DNA of 64,000 nucleotides from Gemmatimonadota bacterium (GTDB lineage: Bacteria; Latescibacterota; UBA2968; UBA8231). The DNA lies in contig JABHDC010000053.1 in NCBI GenBank assembly GCA_018673255.1, positions 11,559 to 75,558 on the forward strand, written 5' to 3'. Position 1 is the first letter of the stretch, and each line of letters begins with the position of its first letter. The notes below the pieces were generated by a model. It was given only the letters and a program-made list of their open reading frames with translations. It had not been told where the DNA came from and ran no database searches. Both the position numbers and the translations under genes were made by a program. Positions 17,693 through 27,217 of this stretch are shown in pieces.

Positions 17693-18463
17693 ATGAGCCA
17701 TATGGACCGATTCGATCTGACAGGAGAAACGGCGCTGGTCACCGGGTGCCGCCGCGGCATCGGCATGGCCATGGCCCTGGGACTGGCTGAAGCCGGTGCC
17801 AACATCATCGGCGTTTCGGCCTCGATGGAAGCCGCCGGATCGCGCATCTCTGAGGAAGTCGCCGCGCTCGGCCGCACATTCCATGGCTACGCCTGCGACT
17901 TCGCCGATCGTACCGCACTGCATGCCTTCATCGATCGGGTGAAAACCGATCATCCGCGGATCGACATTCTCGTCAACAATGCCGGGGTGATCCTGCGTCA
18001 GCCGGCCGTCGAGCACAGTGACGAATACTGGGATCAGGTCATCGAGGTGAATCTCAGTGCCCAGTTCGTCCTGACTCGGGAGATCGGCAAGGAAATGGTC
18101 GCACGGGGCCAAGGCAAGGTCATCTTCACCGGTTCGCTGCTCAGCTTCCAGGGCGGTATCACGGTGCCGGGTTATGCGGCCAGCAAGGGCGGCATCGGCA
18201 CCCTGACCATGGCCTTCGCCAATGAGTGGGCGGCGCACGGCGTCAATGTGAATGCCATCGGACCGGGCTACGTGGCGACGGACAACACCGAGGCCCTGCG
18301 CAACGACACCGCACGCTACGAGGCGATTCTGGGACGCATCCCGGCGGGGCGATGGGGAGACCCGGATGACTTCAGAGGACCCGCAGTATTCCTGGCCTCG
18401 GACGCCTCACGCTACGTCCACGGCACGACACTGATGGTCGACGGCGGCTGGATGGGGCGATAG
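17693..18463 (+). CDS. SDR oxidoreductase, 2-deoxy-D-gluconate 3-dehydrogenase (KduD)-like
   Basis: The 256-residue short-chain dehydrogenase has the cofactor motif TGCRRGIG at 17-24, NNAG at 95-98, and the catalytic S148, Y161 and K165. The C terminus (GRIPAGRWGDPDDFRGPAVF, ending VDGGWMGR) is typical of KduD, which interconverts keto-deoxy-gluconates in uronate breakdown. AGGAG at 17676-17680 precedes the ATG by 12 bp. A degraded copy of its 3' end lies at 19757-19897. Other gluconate dehydrogenases of the SDR family cannot be excluded. Confidence 0.87.
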   Translation: MSHMDRFDLTGETALVTGCRRGIGMAMALGLAEAGANIIGVSASMEAAGSRISEEVAALGRTFHGYACDFADRTALHAFIDRVKTDHPRIDILVNNAGVILRQPAVEHSDEYWDQVIEVNLSAQFVLTREIGKEMVARGQGKVIFTGSLLSFQGGITVPGYAASKGGIGTLTMAFANEWAAHGVNVNAIGPGYVATDNTEALRNDTARYEAILGRIPAGRWGDPDDFRGPAVFLASDASRYVHGTTLMVDGGWMGR

Positions 18464-18465
18464 GA

Positions 18466-18488
18466 AGACCAACCTGGCGAATTGGTCT
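18466..18488. terminator. Short inverted repeat after the SDR gene
   Basis: AGACCAA (18466-18472) pairs with TTGGTCT (18482-18488) directly after the SDR stop and before the convergent URO-D-like gene. No T-run follows, so terminator function is only suggested. Confidence 0.35.
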
Positions 18489-18551
18489 CTGGGATCATGA
18501 CCGTCGCCTGCCAGGGCACCCATCCAATCCGGCCGATCTGCTCCGGACGAG

Positions 18552-19625
18552 TTACCGAACCAGATCGCTGATGGCAGCCAGCCGCTCGGGCTCGGCATCG
18601 ACCGGCACGCGGTCGGCGACACCCAGGATAACACGACCGTCATCGGACGCCTCACCCACAGCCGTCGCCACGGCGGCTTCGAAGGTTTCCTGATCGGTGG
18701 TGACCAGCAGAGCATCCTGGGGGATACCACCCCAGAGAGTCAGCTCCGGCCCCGCAACCGTTCGCGCTTCGGCCAAGGTTGCATCGCTCTGAGGCGGGCC
18801 ACACACGCCCTCCACCGCCGCCACACCAGCAGCCGTCACGGGCGCAAGAAGATCCCGCACCGGCCCGCCCGCATGTACGACCAGCGGCAGCGGGTCCAGA
18901 GCCTGCGTGGTGCACCGGTAGCTGTCAGCCATGTGCTGCTCGAACAAGGTGGGGGCCAGAAACTGGCGGTCGAGGTTGTCAGGTGAATACGCCGCGTCCG
19001 CCGTCAGACCTGCCAATTGCGGCACAAAGGCGGCCAGCTTGTCCTCCAGAACCGCGATGATCTCGTCCACTTCGGGATAACCCATCATCAGCATCATGGG
19101 GCCCTCGGTCAGCCCCACAAGATCGTACAGAAGGTCCGAGAACGGCCGCGTGGGGATCTCCATCGCCGCCACGATCTCGTCGCTACCGGCCAGTTGCGCC
19201 AGCTGGGCCGCGTGATCCGCGTCGATGCTGTAGGTACGAGCCCGCGCCACCTCCAGGGCAATCGTGAGATCCTCGACACTCTTGACGGGGTATTCCATCT
19301 GCCACCAGCCACCGTCCGGCCCCAGGGTCCAGCGGTCAGACAACGTCCCTGCCTCTGTCTGCCAGCGTGTGATGCGCTCGTCGTCGGTCTGTGTCGTGCT
19401 CACCTCAACCCCGGGCGTCTCCACGGTCCAGGGGCGCACGACCATCCACGCAGTCACGCCCATGGCCGCCGCCACTTCCTGCGTCTCGAGTCCCTGCCAT
19501 GGTGCGGGCAACGTGCCACGCTGTGTGTGTGTCGTATGCCACAACGTGAGGTCGGGCACATACAGGGGCGTCTGGCTCTGCACGCCACGCAAGCGCGCCA
19601 GGAACTCGGTTTTGCTGGTCATCAT
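18552..19625 (-). CDS. URO-D-like (uroporphyrinogen decarboxylase family) protein
   Basis: The ~357-residue protein fits the URO-D/methyltransferase TIM-barrel superfamily: EFLARLRG at the start, YPVKSVEDL near residue 125, FSDLLYDLVGLTEGPMMLMM in the middle, and a late VHAGGPVRDLLAPV. In this kind of genome such proteins are usually corrinoid methyltransferase relatives, not heme enzymes. The start is at the ATGATG pair 19625/19622; the longer frame to 19676 looks non-coding. Copies of the SDR 3' end flank it on both sides. Confidence 0.72.
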   Translation of the reverse strand: MMTSKTEFLARLRGVQSQTPLYVPDLTLWHTTHTQRGTLPAPWQGLETQEVAAAMGVTAWMVVRPWTVETPGVEVSTTQTDDERITRWQTEAGTLSDRWTLGPDGGWWQMEYPVKSVEDLTIALEVARARTYSIDADHAAQLAQLAGSDEIVAAMEIPTRPFSDLLYDLVGLTEGPMMLMMGYPEVDEIIAVLEDKLAAFVPQLAGLTADAAYSPDNLDRQFLAPTLFEQHMADSYRCTTQALDPLPLVVHAGGPVRDLLAPVTAAGVAAVEGVCGPPQSDATLAEARTVAGPELTLWGGIPQDALLVTTDQETFEAAVATAVGEASDDGRVILGVADRVPVDAEPERLAAISDLVR

Positions 19626-19756
19626 TCGAATCTCACAGAGAGGTGTGGCGCCGTGGGATCTTGTGCGACAGGGCAAAATCCCGCTACCAGAACCTTACGA
19701 CCCGCCACACGGGAATACCCAGAAGAATCTGCTCCAGGCCTCAGGTCACGGCGTCG

Positions 19757-19897
19757 ATGAGAATACCACTGGACGCAACCGGGCAGGTCATCGGGAGACC
19801 CAGATGATTTCAGAGAACCCGCCGTATTGCTGGCCTCGGACGCTCACGCTGCGTCGATGGTACGACACTGATGGTCGATGGCGGGTGGCGGCGATAG
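19757..19897 (+). pseudogene. Remnant of an SDR (KduD-like) 3' end
   Basis: About 140 bp match the last part of the SDR gene at 17693-18463. GACCCAGATGATTTCAGAG at 19797 matches the true gene's GACCCGGATGACTTCAGAG, followed by near-identical LASDA, TTLMVDGG and the GGCGATAG end. Single-base deletions break the frame after LASDA and again before the stop. No upstream part of the gene is present. It is best read as the stump of a duplicated and deleted copy. Confidence 0.8.
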
Positions 19898-19926
19898 GGT
19901 GCCTGTCCGAGATCCGAACAGGCCCC
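19898..19926. repeat. Hairpin GCCTGT/ACAGGC after the SDR remnant
   Basis: GCCTGT (19901-19906) and ACAGGC (19918-19923) form a hairpin, extended by GGG/CCC outside. The sequence GCCTGTCCG resembles the arm of the palindromic element at 1125 and 38049, so it could be a shortened relative or simply a terminator. Confidence 0.4.
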
Positions 19927-20202
19927 CTCGCGCCGGTCATCATTACACCTGGCACATTCTCCCCCTGCCGCCGGCACCGGCACCGGCTGAAGGGAAGAAG
20001 CATCTGAATCGAGCGTCCATGGCGCCCGATCCCGACTCGTGACAGGGTCTACGATGTGAGCATAGCAAGGGTCGATCGGGCCGTCAAGGGAGCAGATCTA
20101 TGTTCAGGCCGCATTTTCTGCCCTCGCACGGGCCGCGGATGCCGGGAGGCGCCCTTCGCGCCGACCATACCCCGTACTCGGCACACGAAGGATTCAGAGA
20201 CC

Positions 20203-20338
20203 GCGAAGCGGGCTCGCCAGCCCGTAAGCCCCCATCCCGCCGTACCTCACCATCATCGAAGGCGCGCGGACGCCGAAGGCATCCGCGGCACGGGCCAGGA
20301 CGAATGTTAGAATGCGAAGCGGGCTCGCCGGCCCGTAA
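20203..20338. repeat. Two REP-like direct repeats
   Basis: The 25-bp unit starting GCGAAGCGGGCTCGCC and ending GCCCGTAA occurs at 20203-20227 and 20314-20338 with one mismatch, 111 bp apart. Each can fold as CGGGCT-CGCC-AGCCCG. They lie in the long gap between the two URO-D-like genes. No gene is supported in 19898-20385; one plus-strand frame there has poor composition. Confidence 0.6.
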
Positions 20339-20385
20339 CACCAGAACACCCGGAGCAGCCTCACCCCCGGATGTGAACTCAACCG

Positions 20386-21645
20386 TCAGGCGACGGCCAC
20401 GTCCTGGGCGCCCACCAGTTCGCGAGCGATCTGCGCCCACTCCCACAAACGCTCCGGCTCGTAGCGAACCGTGCTGATGTCCTTGAGAATCAGCTCCAGC
20501 GGGCAACCGTGCCGTTCACAGGCTTCGATCGTCTCCAGCAGATCCTTGCGCACCGCTTCTGGATCCCAGTCCTCGACGGCCAGCAGGGCCGGACTCGGCT
20601 TGCGCGAGAACACGAAGTCCTTGCCGATGCGTTCGGCGCCCACCTCGACATCAACCCAGGGACTCATGGAGATCTTGCGCACATTCGGGACGGCGCGAAT
20701 GATGTCGATCTTCTTGTCGAGGGGTTCGCAGCAGCCGTAGTAACCCAGGCCGAATCTGTCGAACCATTTCACGGCGTAGTCGAGCCAGAACTCCTTGTGC
20801 ATCGACGGCGAGACCGTGGAGAAGATCTGCGCCATACCGAAGGTCCACAGATCCTTGGCGCGCGGGTGATCCGCGTCGAAACCCTCGGCGGGTAGTTCAT
20901 CGGTATTCGCGCCGGTGCAGTGGATCGTGTTCTGGCTGTGTCCCAGCAGTCCCTTGTCTTCCAGGATGTCCAGTTGCGCCAGATTCACATTGGTGAAGTG
21001 ATCCATCAGTTTGTGCGTAAAGTCGGGACGATCGATGATGTCGAGCAGAACGCCTTCCGGCGAGCGCAGCGTGACGAGACGATCCCAGGCGGCAAAGACC
21101 GGCAGCGCGCCCTGCATGCGTACCTCGAGCACGCCGGCGAAGATCTCTTCTGCCAACGCCTGGCGCCGATCCGTCTCTTCAACGTCCAACTGGACGTCAC
21201 CCAGACGGATCTTGGCGATGTCCTCTTCCGTAGCGATCTGGTCGATGTAGCGATGGCCGACCACATCGTTGTGAGGGTCAAGGACGGAGCGCTCCTCTTC
21301 GACGGACAAGCCGAAGTCGAGACCGCGGATGACTTTGGACACCTCCAGGACCGGCTCGATGACCAGGTCGTGACGCAGGTGGCGCCACTTGTAGAGCAGG
21401 CGGCGCAGGCCAGTTTCGATCTGGCGCAAGAGTGGGTCCTCGCAGACCAGCGTCAGTTCGCCATCCACACCCATCTCATGCCACGGAATCTGGTCGATCA
21501 TCACCATCGGCCGCTCCGGCTGCAGGCCATTATGACGCCGCCAAAGGGACTTGAGGGTTTCCTGCACAGGGTCGCTGGCGATCTCAGCGACCTGCTGTCC
21601 GAGCTCTCTCAGGGTGTCCTGTTCGTGGCCCAGCGTCGACGTCAT
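20386..21645 (-). CDS. URO-D superfamily protein (divergent)
   Basis: The 419-residue product resembles URO-D-like proteins common in Latescibacterota-type genomes: RRHNGLQPERPMVMIDQIPW early, FTHKLMDHFTNVNLAQLDIL in the middle, MAQIFSTVSPSMHKEFWLDY later, and KISMSPWVDVEVGAERIG near the end. A role as a corrinoid-dependent methyltransferase-like protein is inferred, not shown. The start at 21645 has AAAGGG upstream; an in-frame ATG at 21672 adds nine residues. It is not closely similar to the URO-D-like gene at 18.6 kb. Confidence 0.68.
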   Translation of the reverse strand: MTSTLGHEQDTLRELGQQVAEIASDPVQETLKSLWRRHNGLQPERPMVMIDQIPWHEMGVDGELTLVCEDPLLRQIETGLRRLLYKWRHLRHDLVIEPVLEVSKVIRGLDFGLSVEEERSVLDPHNDVVGHRYIDQIATEEDIAKIRLGDVQLDVEETDRRQALAEEIFAGVLEVRMQGALPVFAAWDRLVTLRSPEGVLLDIIDRPDFTHKLMDHFTNVNLAQLDILEDKGLLGHSQNTIHCTGANTDELPAEGFDADHPRAKDLWTFGMAQIFSTVSPSMHKEFWLDYAVKWFDRFGLGYYGCCEPLDKKIDIIRAVPNVRKISMSPWVDVEVGAERIGKDFVFSRKPSPALLAVEDWDPEAVRKDLLETIEACERHGCPLELILKDISTVRYEPERLWEWAQIARELVGAQDVAVA

Positions 21646-21811
21646 GTGGTGCCCTTTCGTTGGTTTCGTCAAAGTGTCCGCAGGACACTCGCTTATTCAA
21701 CTGCAATGACGAGCCGAAAAGCAAAAAGACGGGTCCCTCGGCGCTGTGACGAGGAACCTGGAGGACTGACAAACTGGGGCGGGCGCCCTGTGACGTGACG
21801 CCAGCCGCAAA

Positions 21812-22912
21812 TCAGGCCAGTTGTTGCAGGATCGCGTCCCCCATCGCCTCAGTACCGACACAGTCGTGGCCAAAGGCGATGTCCGCCGTTCGCACGCCTG
21901 CCTCAACACTCGCCTTGACGGCCACCTCGATGGCATCAGCCGCTTCCAGTTCGCCGAAGCTGTGGCGCAGCATCAGCGCGCCCGACAGGATCTGGGCACT
22001 CGGATTGGCAATTCCCTGCCCGGCGATATCCGGGGCCGTGCCACCGGAGGGTTCGAAGAGCCCGAAGGGTTTACCGAGACGATTGGTCTGCGCCCCCAGG
22101 GAGGCGGAGGCCAGCATGCCCAGCGAGCCGCAGATGATACCCATCTCGTCGGAGAGGATGTCTCCGAACATGTTCTCCGTGAACAGCACGTCGAACTGAT
22201 TCGGGTCGCGTGCCAATTGCATGGCCGCATTGTCCACATACATATGATCCAGCTCGATCTCGGGGGCATGCACCGCGAAGTACGCGGAGACGACCTTGCG
22301 CCACAGGACCGAACACTCCAGCACATTCGCCTTGTCCACCGAAGTCACGCGTTTACCCCGCGCCATGGCCGTGTCGATGGCCACCTGGGCGATGCGCTCG
22401 ATCTCACTCGTCTTATAGACCATCGTGTCGATCGCCTGCTCCTCGCCATTGTCGAGGGTCGTCGTCGACTTGCTCCCGAAGTAGATCCCGCCGGTCAGCT
22501 CGCGGATACAGACGATGTCGATGCCATTCGGGATACGTTCACGCTTCAGGGGCGACGCATCGGCGATCTCTGGATACAGCAGACCGGGTCGGACATTCGC
22601 GTAGAGGGCGAAGGCCTTGCGAATCGGCAAGAGAGAGGCGCGTTCGGGCTGATCCTTGGGCGGCAGCGATTCCCACTTGGGGCCACCCACCGAGCCGAAC
22701 AGGATTGCGTCGGCCGCTTCACACACCTGCAACGTGCTGCGCGGAAATGCCGTGCCGTGGTTGTCGATGGCGGCGCCGCCGATATCGGCGGTCTCGTGGT
22801 CGAGGGCAAAGCCATAGCGCTCACCCACGCGCTCCAATACACGCAGGGCCACACTCATGACTTCAGGCCCGATGCCGTCGCCGGGCAAGACTGCAAACTT
22901 GAGGGTCTTCAT
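21812..22912 (-). CDS. leuB: 3-isopropylmalate dehydrogenase
   Basis: The 366-residue enzyme oxidatively decarboxylates 3-isopropylmalate with NAD+ in leucine synthesis. Marks are LPGDGIGPEVM at the N terminus, VGGPKWE, the substrate-binding RELTGGIYFGSK, MYVDNAAMQLARDP with the metal aspartate region, and GTAPDIAGQGIANPSAQILS near the end. Length is usual for the family. leuA, leuC and leuD are not adjacent, so the gene is separated from the rest of the pathway. Confidence 0.95.
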   Translation of the reverse strand: MKTLKFAVLPGDGIGPEVMSVALRVLERVGERYGFALDHETADIGGAAIDNHGTAFPRSTLQVCEAADAILFGSVGGPKWESLPPKDQPERASLLPIRKAFALYANVRPGLLYPEIADASPLKRERIPNGIDIVCIRELTGGIYFGSKSTTTLDNGEEQAIDTMVYKTSEIERIAQVAIDTAMARGKRVTSVDKANVLECSVLWRKVVSAYFAVHAPEIELDHMYVDNAAMQLARDPNQFDVLFTENMFGDILSDEMGIICGSLGMLASASLGAQTNRLGKPFGLFEPSGGTAPDIAGQGIANPSAQILSGALMLRHSFGELEAADAIEVAVKASVEAGVRTADIAFGHDCVGTEAMGDAILQQLA

Positions 22913-23006
22913 TTGCCTGTGGTCGTCTAGGAGGTCGGAAGAACCGGACCCGCCACGCGCCAGCTGCGAGACGGGTCTGGTAATTTACGGCGTGGGCAGG
23001 CGATCG

Positions 23007-24251
23007 TCAGGCGCGCAGACGCTCTCCATCGAAACGTTCCAGGCCCCGTTCGTAGACGCCGAAATGCTCCCCCTCCGCCTCGTCGGGGTCGACGAACTTG
23101 AGATACATCGCCTGCTCGGGGTTGTCACCCGAGAGTTTGCGGCGGCTCTGCTGCAGATCACTGACCTCATCATACCAGCGGACCTCACCCTCCTGCAACA
23201 GGACATACTGACCGGCATACTGGTCGAAGAGATCCTGCCTGTGATCTCGGTAGAAGAGCCCCTGTTCGCAGGTCGTTCGCTGCCAGCTGTGCACGATCTC
23301 CATGGTGTCGGTGAGATTGGCAAAGAAGGCACCGAGGGGACGATCGACCTCTGATTCAAAGTCGATCTGCTCCAGATCGACGGTACCGAAACCGGCTTCA
23401 GCCGCCGCCTTGAGGGAGTTCCGATCGCGATGGAAGGGTGGTGTGAGCCAGTCGCTGGTCGGATCGTGACCCATGAGCCAGGTGGCACAGGCGTCGGTGG
23501 CAATCGTGTGATCACCTGCCACGAGGGCATTGGCCACCACGGCAGGGCTCTCATCCACCCCATTGCCCCATTCCTGGCCGGCCTGCCCAATGAGCCCGTC
23601 GATGATGTTGAGGGTTGGATTGAAGATGCGGCCCAGGTCGGCCAGCATGTAGGGCATGCGCACCAGATGATGGTAATAGGGGCGCGCGTGTCCGCGGGGC
23701 TCACCCGGCATGAGGCCGAAAAGATTCTTCAGACTCAGCGTCACGCCCATGAAGGCGTGATTCTTCATCTTCGCCAGCGATACGAATTCATCGACATCCA
23801 CGGCCGGTTCCGGCAGCAGATACTGCGAAAACATCTGCCCGCCACCGGGTACGGGAACGATCTTTGTCGGCGCCTGGTGGCCGACGACGTATTCGACGCC
23901 GTACTCCTTCAGTGCCGGCAGGGCCGTTGCCGTCTGGATGGGATCCTTGCCATTGTACATGGCGTAGAAGCTGACATCCGTGCACACGATCTCGGCAGTG
24001 GTACGCTCACGCAGCAGACGCAAGGTGGCCCGTACGACCTTGTCGCAGACCAGTTGCTGCAACATGCCCGCATGCTGAACCTGTTCATCGGGATGTTCGT
24101 CCTGGTTGATCTTGATGCCGATGCGTTTCGCTTTGGCCAGTCGCTCCCAGGTATCAGTCAGCGGCGCCGTGGCGCGCACAAGCGTCTCGTAGACCTCGTC
24201 TTCTGTTGCCAGATGATCACAGTGCATGGCGCGTACGTGGTATGAGGACAT
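23007..24251 (-). CDS. DUF362 domain-containing protein
   Basis: The 414-residue protein matches DUF362: KRIGIKINQDEHP early, FVSLAKMKNHAFMGVTLSLK in the middle, then NLFGLMPGEPRGHARPYYHH and NIIDGLIGQAGQEWGNG. Many DUF362 proteins carry 4Fe-4S ferredoxin motifs, but none is seen here. The function is unknown. AGGAAGGATC precedes the ATG. It is divergent from the DUF6785 gene across 200 bp, which should hold both promoters. Confidence 0.85.
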   Translation of the reverse strand: MSSYHVRAMHCDHLATEDEVYETLVRATAPLTDTWERLAKAKRIGIKINQDEHPDEQVQHAGMLQQLVCDKVVRATLRLLRERTTAEIVCTDVSFYAMYNGKDPIQTATALPALKEYGVEYVVGHQAPTKIVPVPGGGQMFSQYLLPEPAVDVDEFVSLAKMKNHAFMGVTLSLKNLFGLMPGEPRGHARPYYHHLVRMPYMLADLGRIFNPTLNIIDGLIGQAGQEWGNGVDESPAVVANALVAGDHTIATDACATWLMGHDPTSDWLTPPFHRDRNSLKAAAEAGFGTVDLEQIDFESEVDRPLGAFFANLTDTMEIVHSWQRTTCEQGLFYRDHRQDLFDQYAGQYVLLQEGEVRWYDEVSDLQQSRRKLSGDNPEQAMYLKFVDPDEAEGEHFGVYERGLERFDGERLRA

Positions 24252-24451
24252 CTCGATGATCCTTCCTGATCGTCAACGACCCGGGCAGGGCCGGGGAGTT
24301 GGTTGCCCCCCCACCACTGTTCGTAGTCTTCGGTTATGAAAACCGCCTTCTGGCCCATGAAGATCGACGGCAATTCGACCGCCGCAATACCCCTCGTCAC
24401 TCAAGCGCTGTCCACCATATTCGGTGGCCCTGAACTGACGGGTCCAACAAC

Positions 24452-26428
24452 TTGACCAGCACCGGTGCGGCAGTGGCCTCCCCCTTCACGCCGCGCGCCT
24501 TCGTTATCGGGGGTCTGCTGGCGGTCTTCCTCGCCTTCGCCTGCCCCTACACCGTCTTCCTCCACCACACGGCAGGCATGGCAGCCGACTTCATCACCGC
24601 CGGCGCCGTCTTCTTGTTCTTCCTGCTGACCTTCGTCGTCAACAGCCTGCTGCGGCTGTTTTCCGGCGACCTCGCCCTGCGACCGGGTGAACTGATCCTC
24701 GTCTACACGATGATGATCGTCGCCTCGGCGATTCCCACGTGGGGCCTCATGGCGAATCTGCTGCCCGTGCTGCCGGGGGCCTTCTACTTCGCCACACCGG
24801 AGAATAACTGGGCCGGGATTATCCATCCCTTCATTCCGACATGGGCGGCGCCGCGCAACCCGATGGCGATCAAGTATTTCTTCGAGGGTCTGCCCCAGGG
24901 GGAACAGATCCCGTGGGGTGCCTGGGCCCTGCCACTGGCTTCCTGGCTCGTCCTCATCACCGCTGTCTATGGGGCCATGATGAGTTCCATGGTCATCATC
25001 CGACGCCAGTGGATCGAGAACGAGCGGCTCATCTTCCCCCTCACCCAGTTGCCCCTGGAAATGATCGGGCGCGATGAGGATGGCAAGATCAGTGTCGTCT
25101 CCCGGCTGTTTCGATCTCCCCTGTTGTGGCTGGGATTCGCCATTCCCATGGTCGTATTCAGCACCCATGGCCTGCACCAGTATTTCAACTTCGTCACCCC
25201 CTTCGATATCGAACAGATCTTCTACCTGCATCGCACCACACCGATCCGGCTCTTCCTGAGTTTTCCCGTCCTCGGTTTCATCTACTTCGTGCATCTCGAC
25301 ATCGCCTTCAGCCTCTGGTTCTTCCATCTCGTCGCGCGGACGCAGTCCATGGTGTTCAATGTCGTGGGTTTCGATCTGCCAGGACACGGGGAGACCTTCA
25401 CCGGTGCCTATGGCGGTACGTCTCCCGCTGTCAGTCACCAGGCGATGGGCGCCATGGCCGTGCTCGTGCTGTTTGGCCTCTGGACAGCCCGCAGCCATCT
25501 GCGGGACGTGGTTCGCCGTGCCCTGTTTGCGGCGCCCGACGTAGACGACTCGAAGGAGGCCATGTCCTATCGATCCGCACTGGCCGTCTGGGTGACCAGC
25601 AGTATCGTGATCGGGGCCTGGCTCTTTGCCAGTGGCATGCCCGCCTGGGCGGTCCCGTTCTTCCTCGCCGCCGCCTTCTTCACCTTCTTCGGTCTGTCGC
25701 GAATTATCGCCGAAGCCGGTGTCGGCTTCTGCCGCGCCCAGATGGTAGCCCCCATCTTCTCCGTCTACAGCCTGGGCAGCGAACCCCTGGGGCATGCGGG
25801 CCTGGTGAGCATGGGACTCACCTATACGTGGGCCGTCGACATCCGCACCAGCGTCATGGCCTCCACGATCAACGGGCTGAAGCTGGCCGACGCCCTCGGG
25901 ATCGAGAAGCCGCGGCGCCTGCTGCTGGGCGCTGCCATCGCGGCGGCCTTGAGCCTGGTAACGGCAGCGGTGACCACCCTGTGGCTCGCCTACACCTATG
26001 GCGGCATCAACCTGCAGGGCTGGTTCTTCTCGGGTATGCCGCAGACCGTGTTCGGCTTCGTCGCGGACAAGATCAATACACCGCTGACACCAGATGTGAT
26101 CTGGTCCCGCTGGCTCTTCACCGGCGTCGGTGCATTGCTCATGGCGGCCATGATGTCCCTGCGACAGCATGTGGTGAGCTGGCCCCTGCACTACATCGGC
26201 TTCCCCATCGGTGACACGTGGGTCATGAGCTGGGTCTGGTTCAGCATTTTTCTGGGCTGGTTTCTCAAACTCGTCATCTTGCGATATTGGGGCGTGCGAG
26301 GGTACCGGCAGTTGCGACCCTTCTTCCTCGGACTCGTGCTCGGTCAGATCAGCTGTGCCGGCACGTGGATGCTCATCGATGTGTGCACGGGCATGGTGGG
26401 CAACTACATCCATATCGGCGTACCGTAA
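24452..26428 (+). CDS. DUF6785/DUF6784 family polytopic membrane protein (putative transporter)
   Basis: The 658-residue protein has around 14 hydrophobic segments and starts with FTPRAFVIGGLLAVFLAFAC as DUF6785 proteins do. A cytoplasmic loop RRQWIENERLIFPLTQLPLE near residue 190 is characteristic, and the C-terminal part fits DUF6784 (FSGMPQTVFGFVADKINTPL). The family is thought to resemble OPT transporters; the substrate is unknown. A TGA at 24431 in frame limits the start; TTG at 24452 is used but GTG at 24473 is also possible. An unknown gene follows 15 bp later. Confidence 0.85.
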   Translation: MTSTGAAVASPFTPRAFVIGGLLAVFLAFACPYTVFLHHTAGMAADFITAGAVFLFFLLTFVVNSLLRLFSGDLALRPGELILVYTMMIVASAIPTWGLMANLLPVLPGAFYFATPENNWAGIIHPFIPTWAAPRNPMAIKYFFEGLPQGEQIPWGAWALPLASWLVLITAVYGAMMSSMVIIRRQWIENERLIFPLTQLPLEMIGRDEDGKISVVSRLFRSPLLWLGFAIPMVVFSTHGLHQYFNFVTPFDIEQIFYLHRTTPIRLFLSFPVLGFIYFVHLDIAFSLWFFHLVARTQSMVFNVVGFDLPGHGETFTGAYGGTSPAVSHQAMGAMAVLVLFGLWTARSHLRDVVRRALFAAPDVDDSKEAMSYRSALAVWVTSSIVIGAWLFASGMPAWAVPFFLAAAFFTFFGLSRIIAEAGVGFCRAQMVAPIFSVYSLGSEPLGHAGLVSMGLTYTWAVDIRTSVMASTINGLKLADALGIEKPRRLLLGAAIAAALSLVTAAVTTLWLAYTYGGINLQGWFFSGMPQTVFGFVADKINTPLTPDVIWSRWLFTGVGALLMAAMMSLRQHVVSWPLHYIGFPIGDTWVMSWVWFSIFLGWFLKLVILRYWGVRGYRQLRPFFLGLVLGQISCAGTWMLIDVCTGMVGNYIHIGVP

Positions 26429-26443
26429 CGGAGCAAAGACACG

Positions 26444-27166
26444 ATGACGGACCCTCAGCACATACCTGCACCCCACGGACCACCGGTTCAGCGGCAGATC
26501 TGGCGTGGCCACCTGCTCGATGACTGCGATCCGACCGCTGATGTGGAGTCGCTGCAGAGCCAGTGCCAGACCCTTGTCGAGGCGGGCCATCTGCTGACGG
26601 CGAGTCTGTTCCGCTGGGAGCAGCGGTTGTTCCTCTATCTGGAAGTGCTCACAGATGGGGCACCGGTGAGCGGAATTTCGGGCCCGTCCACTGCCAGCGG
26701 TGTCTCCCGCATCGAGCAACTGACGGCCGCCTTGCGACCCGCCCTGGCATCCTGGCCAGGCGAGACCACCGACCGACACTGGGTGGCCATGACCGATATC
26801 TTCCACTATCACCGCTGTCTCGGCGCCGAGCAGTGGCGCCGCAAGACACCGCCGGAGCGCCGCAGTGCGCGGGTCCTGCGCGTGCGCCCGGAGATGGCAT
26901 CCAGCTACATCTTCCTGCACTATCAGCTACAGGAAGAGCGGCCAGCCGTTGGCGACAAATACGGGATCATTGCCCTGCACGAAGATCTCATGTTCTTCTA
27001 CGCAGAGGATCCGGCCGTCATCGAGTCGCCCCTCTACGAAGGGCAGCTGGACACGCAGAACACACCCGGCGACTGGCATACGTTGATGGAGCCTCACTTT
27101 TCGCCGTGGAATGACGACGGGGAAGAACCCTTCTGGCGGGCCATCGACTGCCTCTTCGCCGTCTGA
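26444..27166 (+). CDS. Hypothetical protein linked to DUF6785
   Basis: I do not recognise this 240-residue cytoplasmic protein. It reads as two similar alpha/beta halves: residues ~20-75 include HLLTASLFRWEQRLFLYLEV, and ~140-195 include YGIIALHEDLMFFYAEDP. This recalls dimeric ferredoxin-like barrels such as L-rhamnose mutarotase, but the similarity is impressionistic. It starts 15 bp after the transporter-like gene and ends 51 bp before the isomerase, so the three are probably one transcript acting on the same substrate. Confidence 0.62.
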   Translation: MTDPQHIPAPHGPPVQRQIWRGHLLDDCDPTADVESLQSQCQTLVEAGHLLTASLFRWEQRLFLYLEVLTDGAPVSGISGPSTASGVSRIEQLTAALRPALASWPGETTDRHWVAMTDIFHYHRCLGAEQWRRKTPPERRSARVLRVRPEMASSYIFLHYQLQEERPAVGDKYGIIALHEDLMFFYAEDPAVIESPLYEGQLDTQNTPGDWHTLMEPHFSPWNDDGEEPFWRAIDCLFAV

Positions 27167-27217
27167 GCGATCATTGATAAAGATGTAAAAACGCACTCTT
27201 GTGAAAGGTGGATTGGG

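Noticed and set aside
20100..20477. Plus- and minus-strand frames in the URO-D gap
   Set aside because: Arg/Pro-rich low-quality translation generated by the REP-like repeats.
24401..26920. 839-codon minus-strand open frame
   Set aside because: Composition (Glu, Asp, Gln, His, Gly) is the mirror of membrane-protein codons; the plus strand is a recognisable DUF6785 protein.
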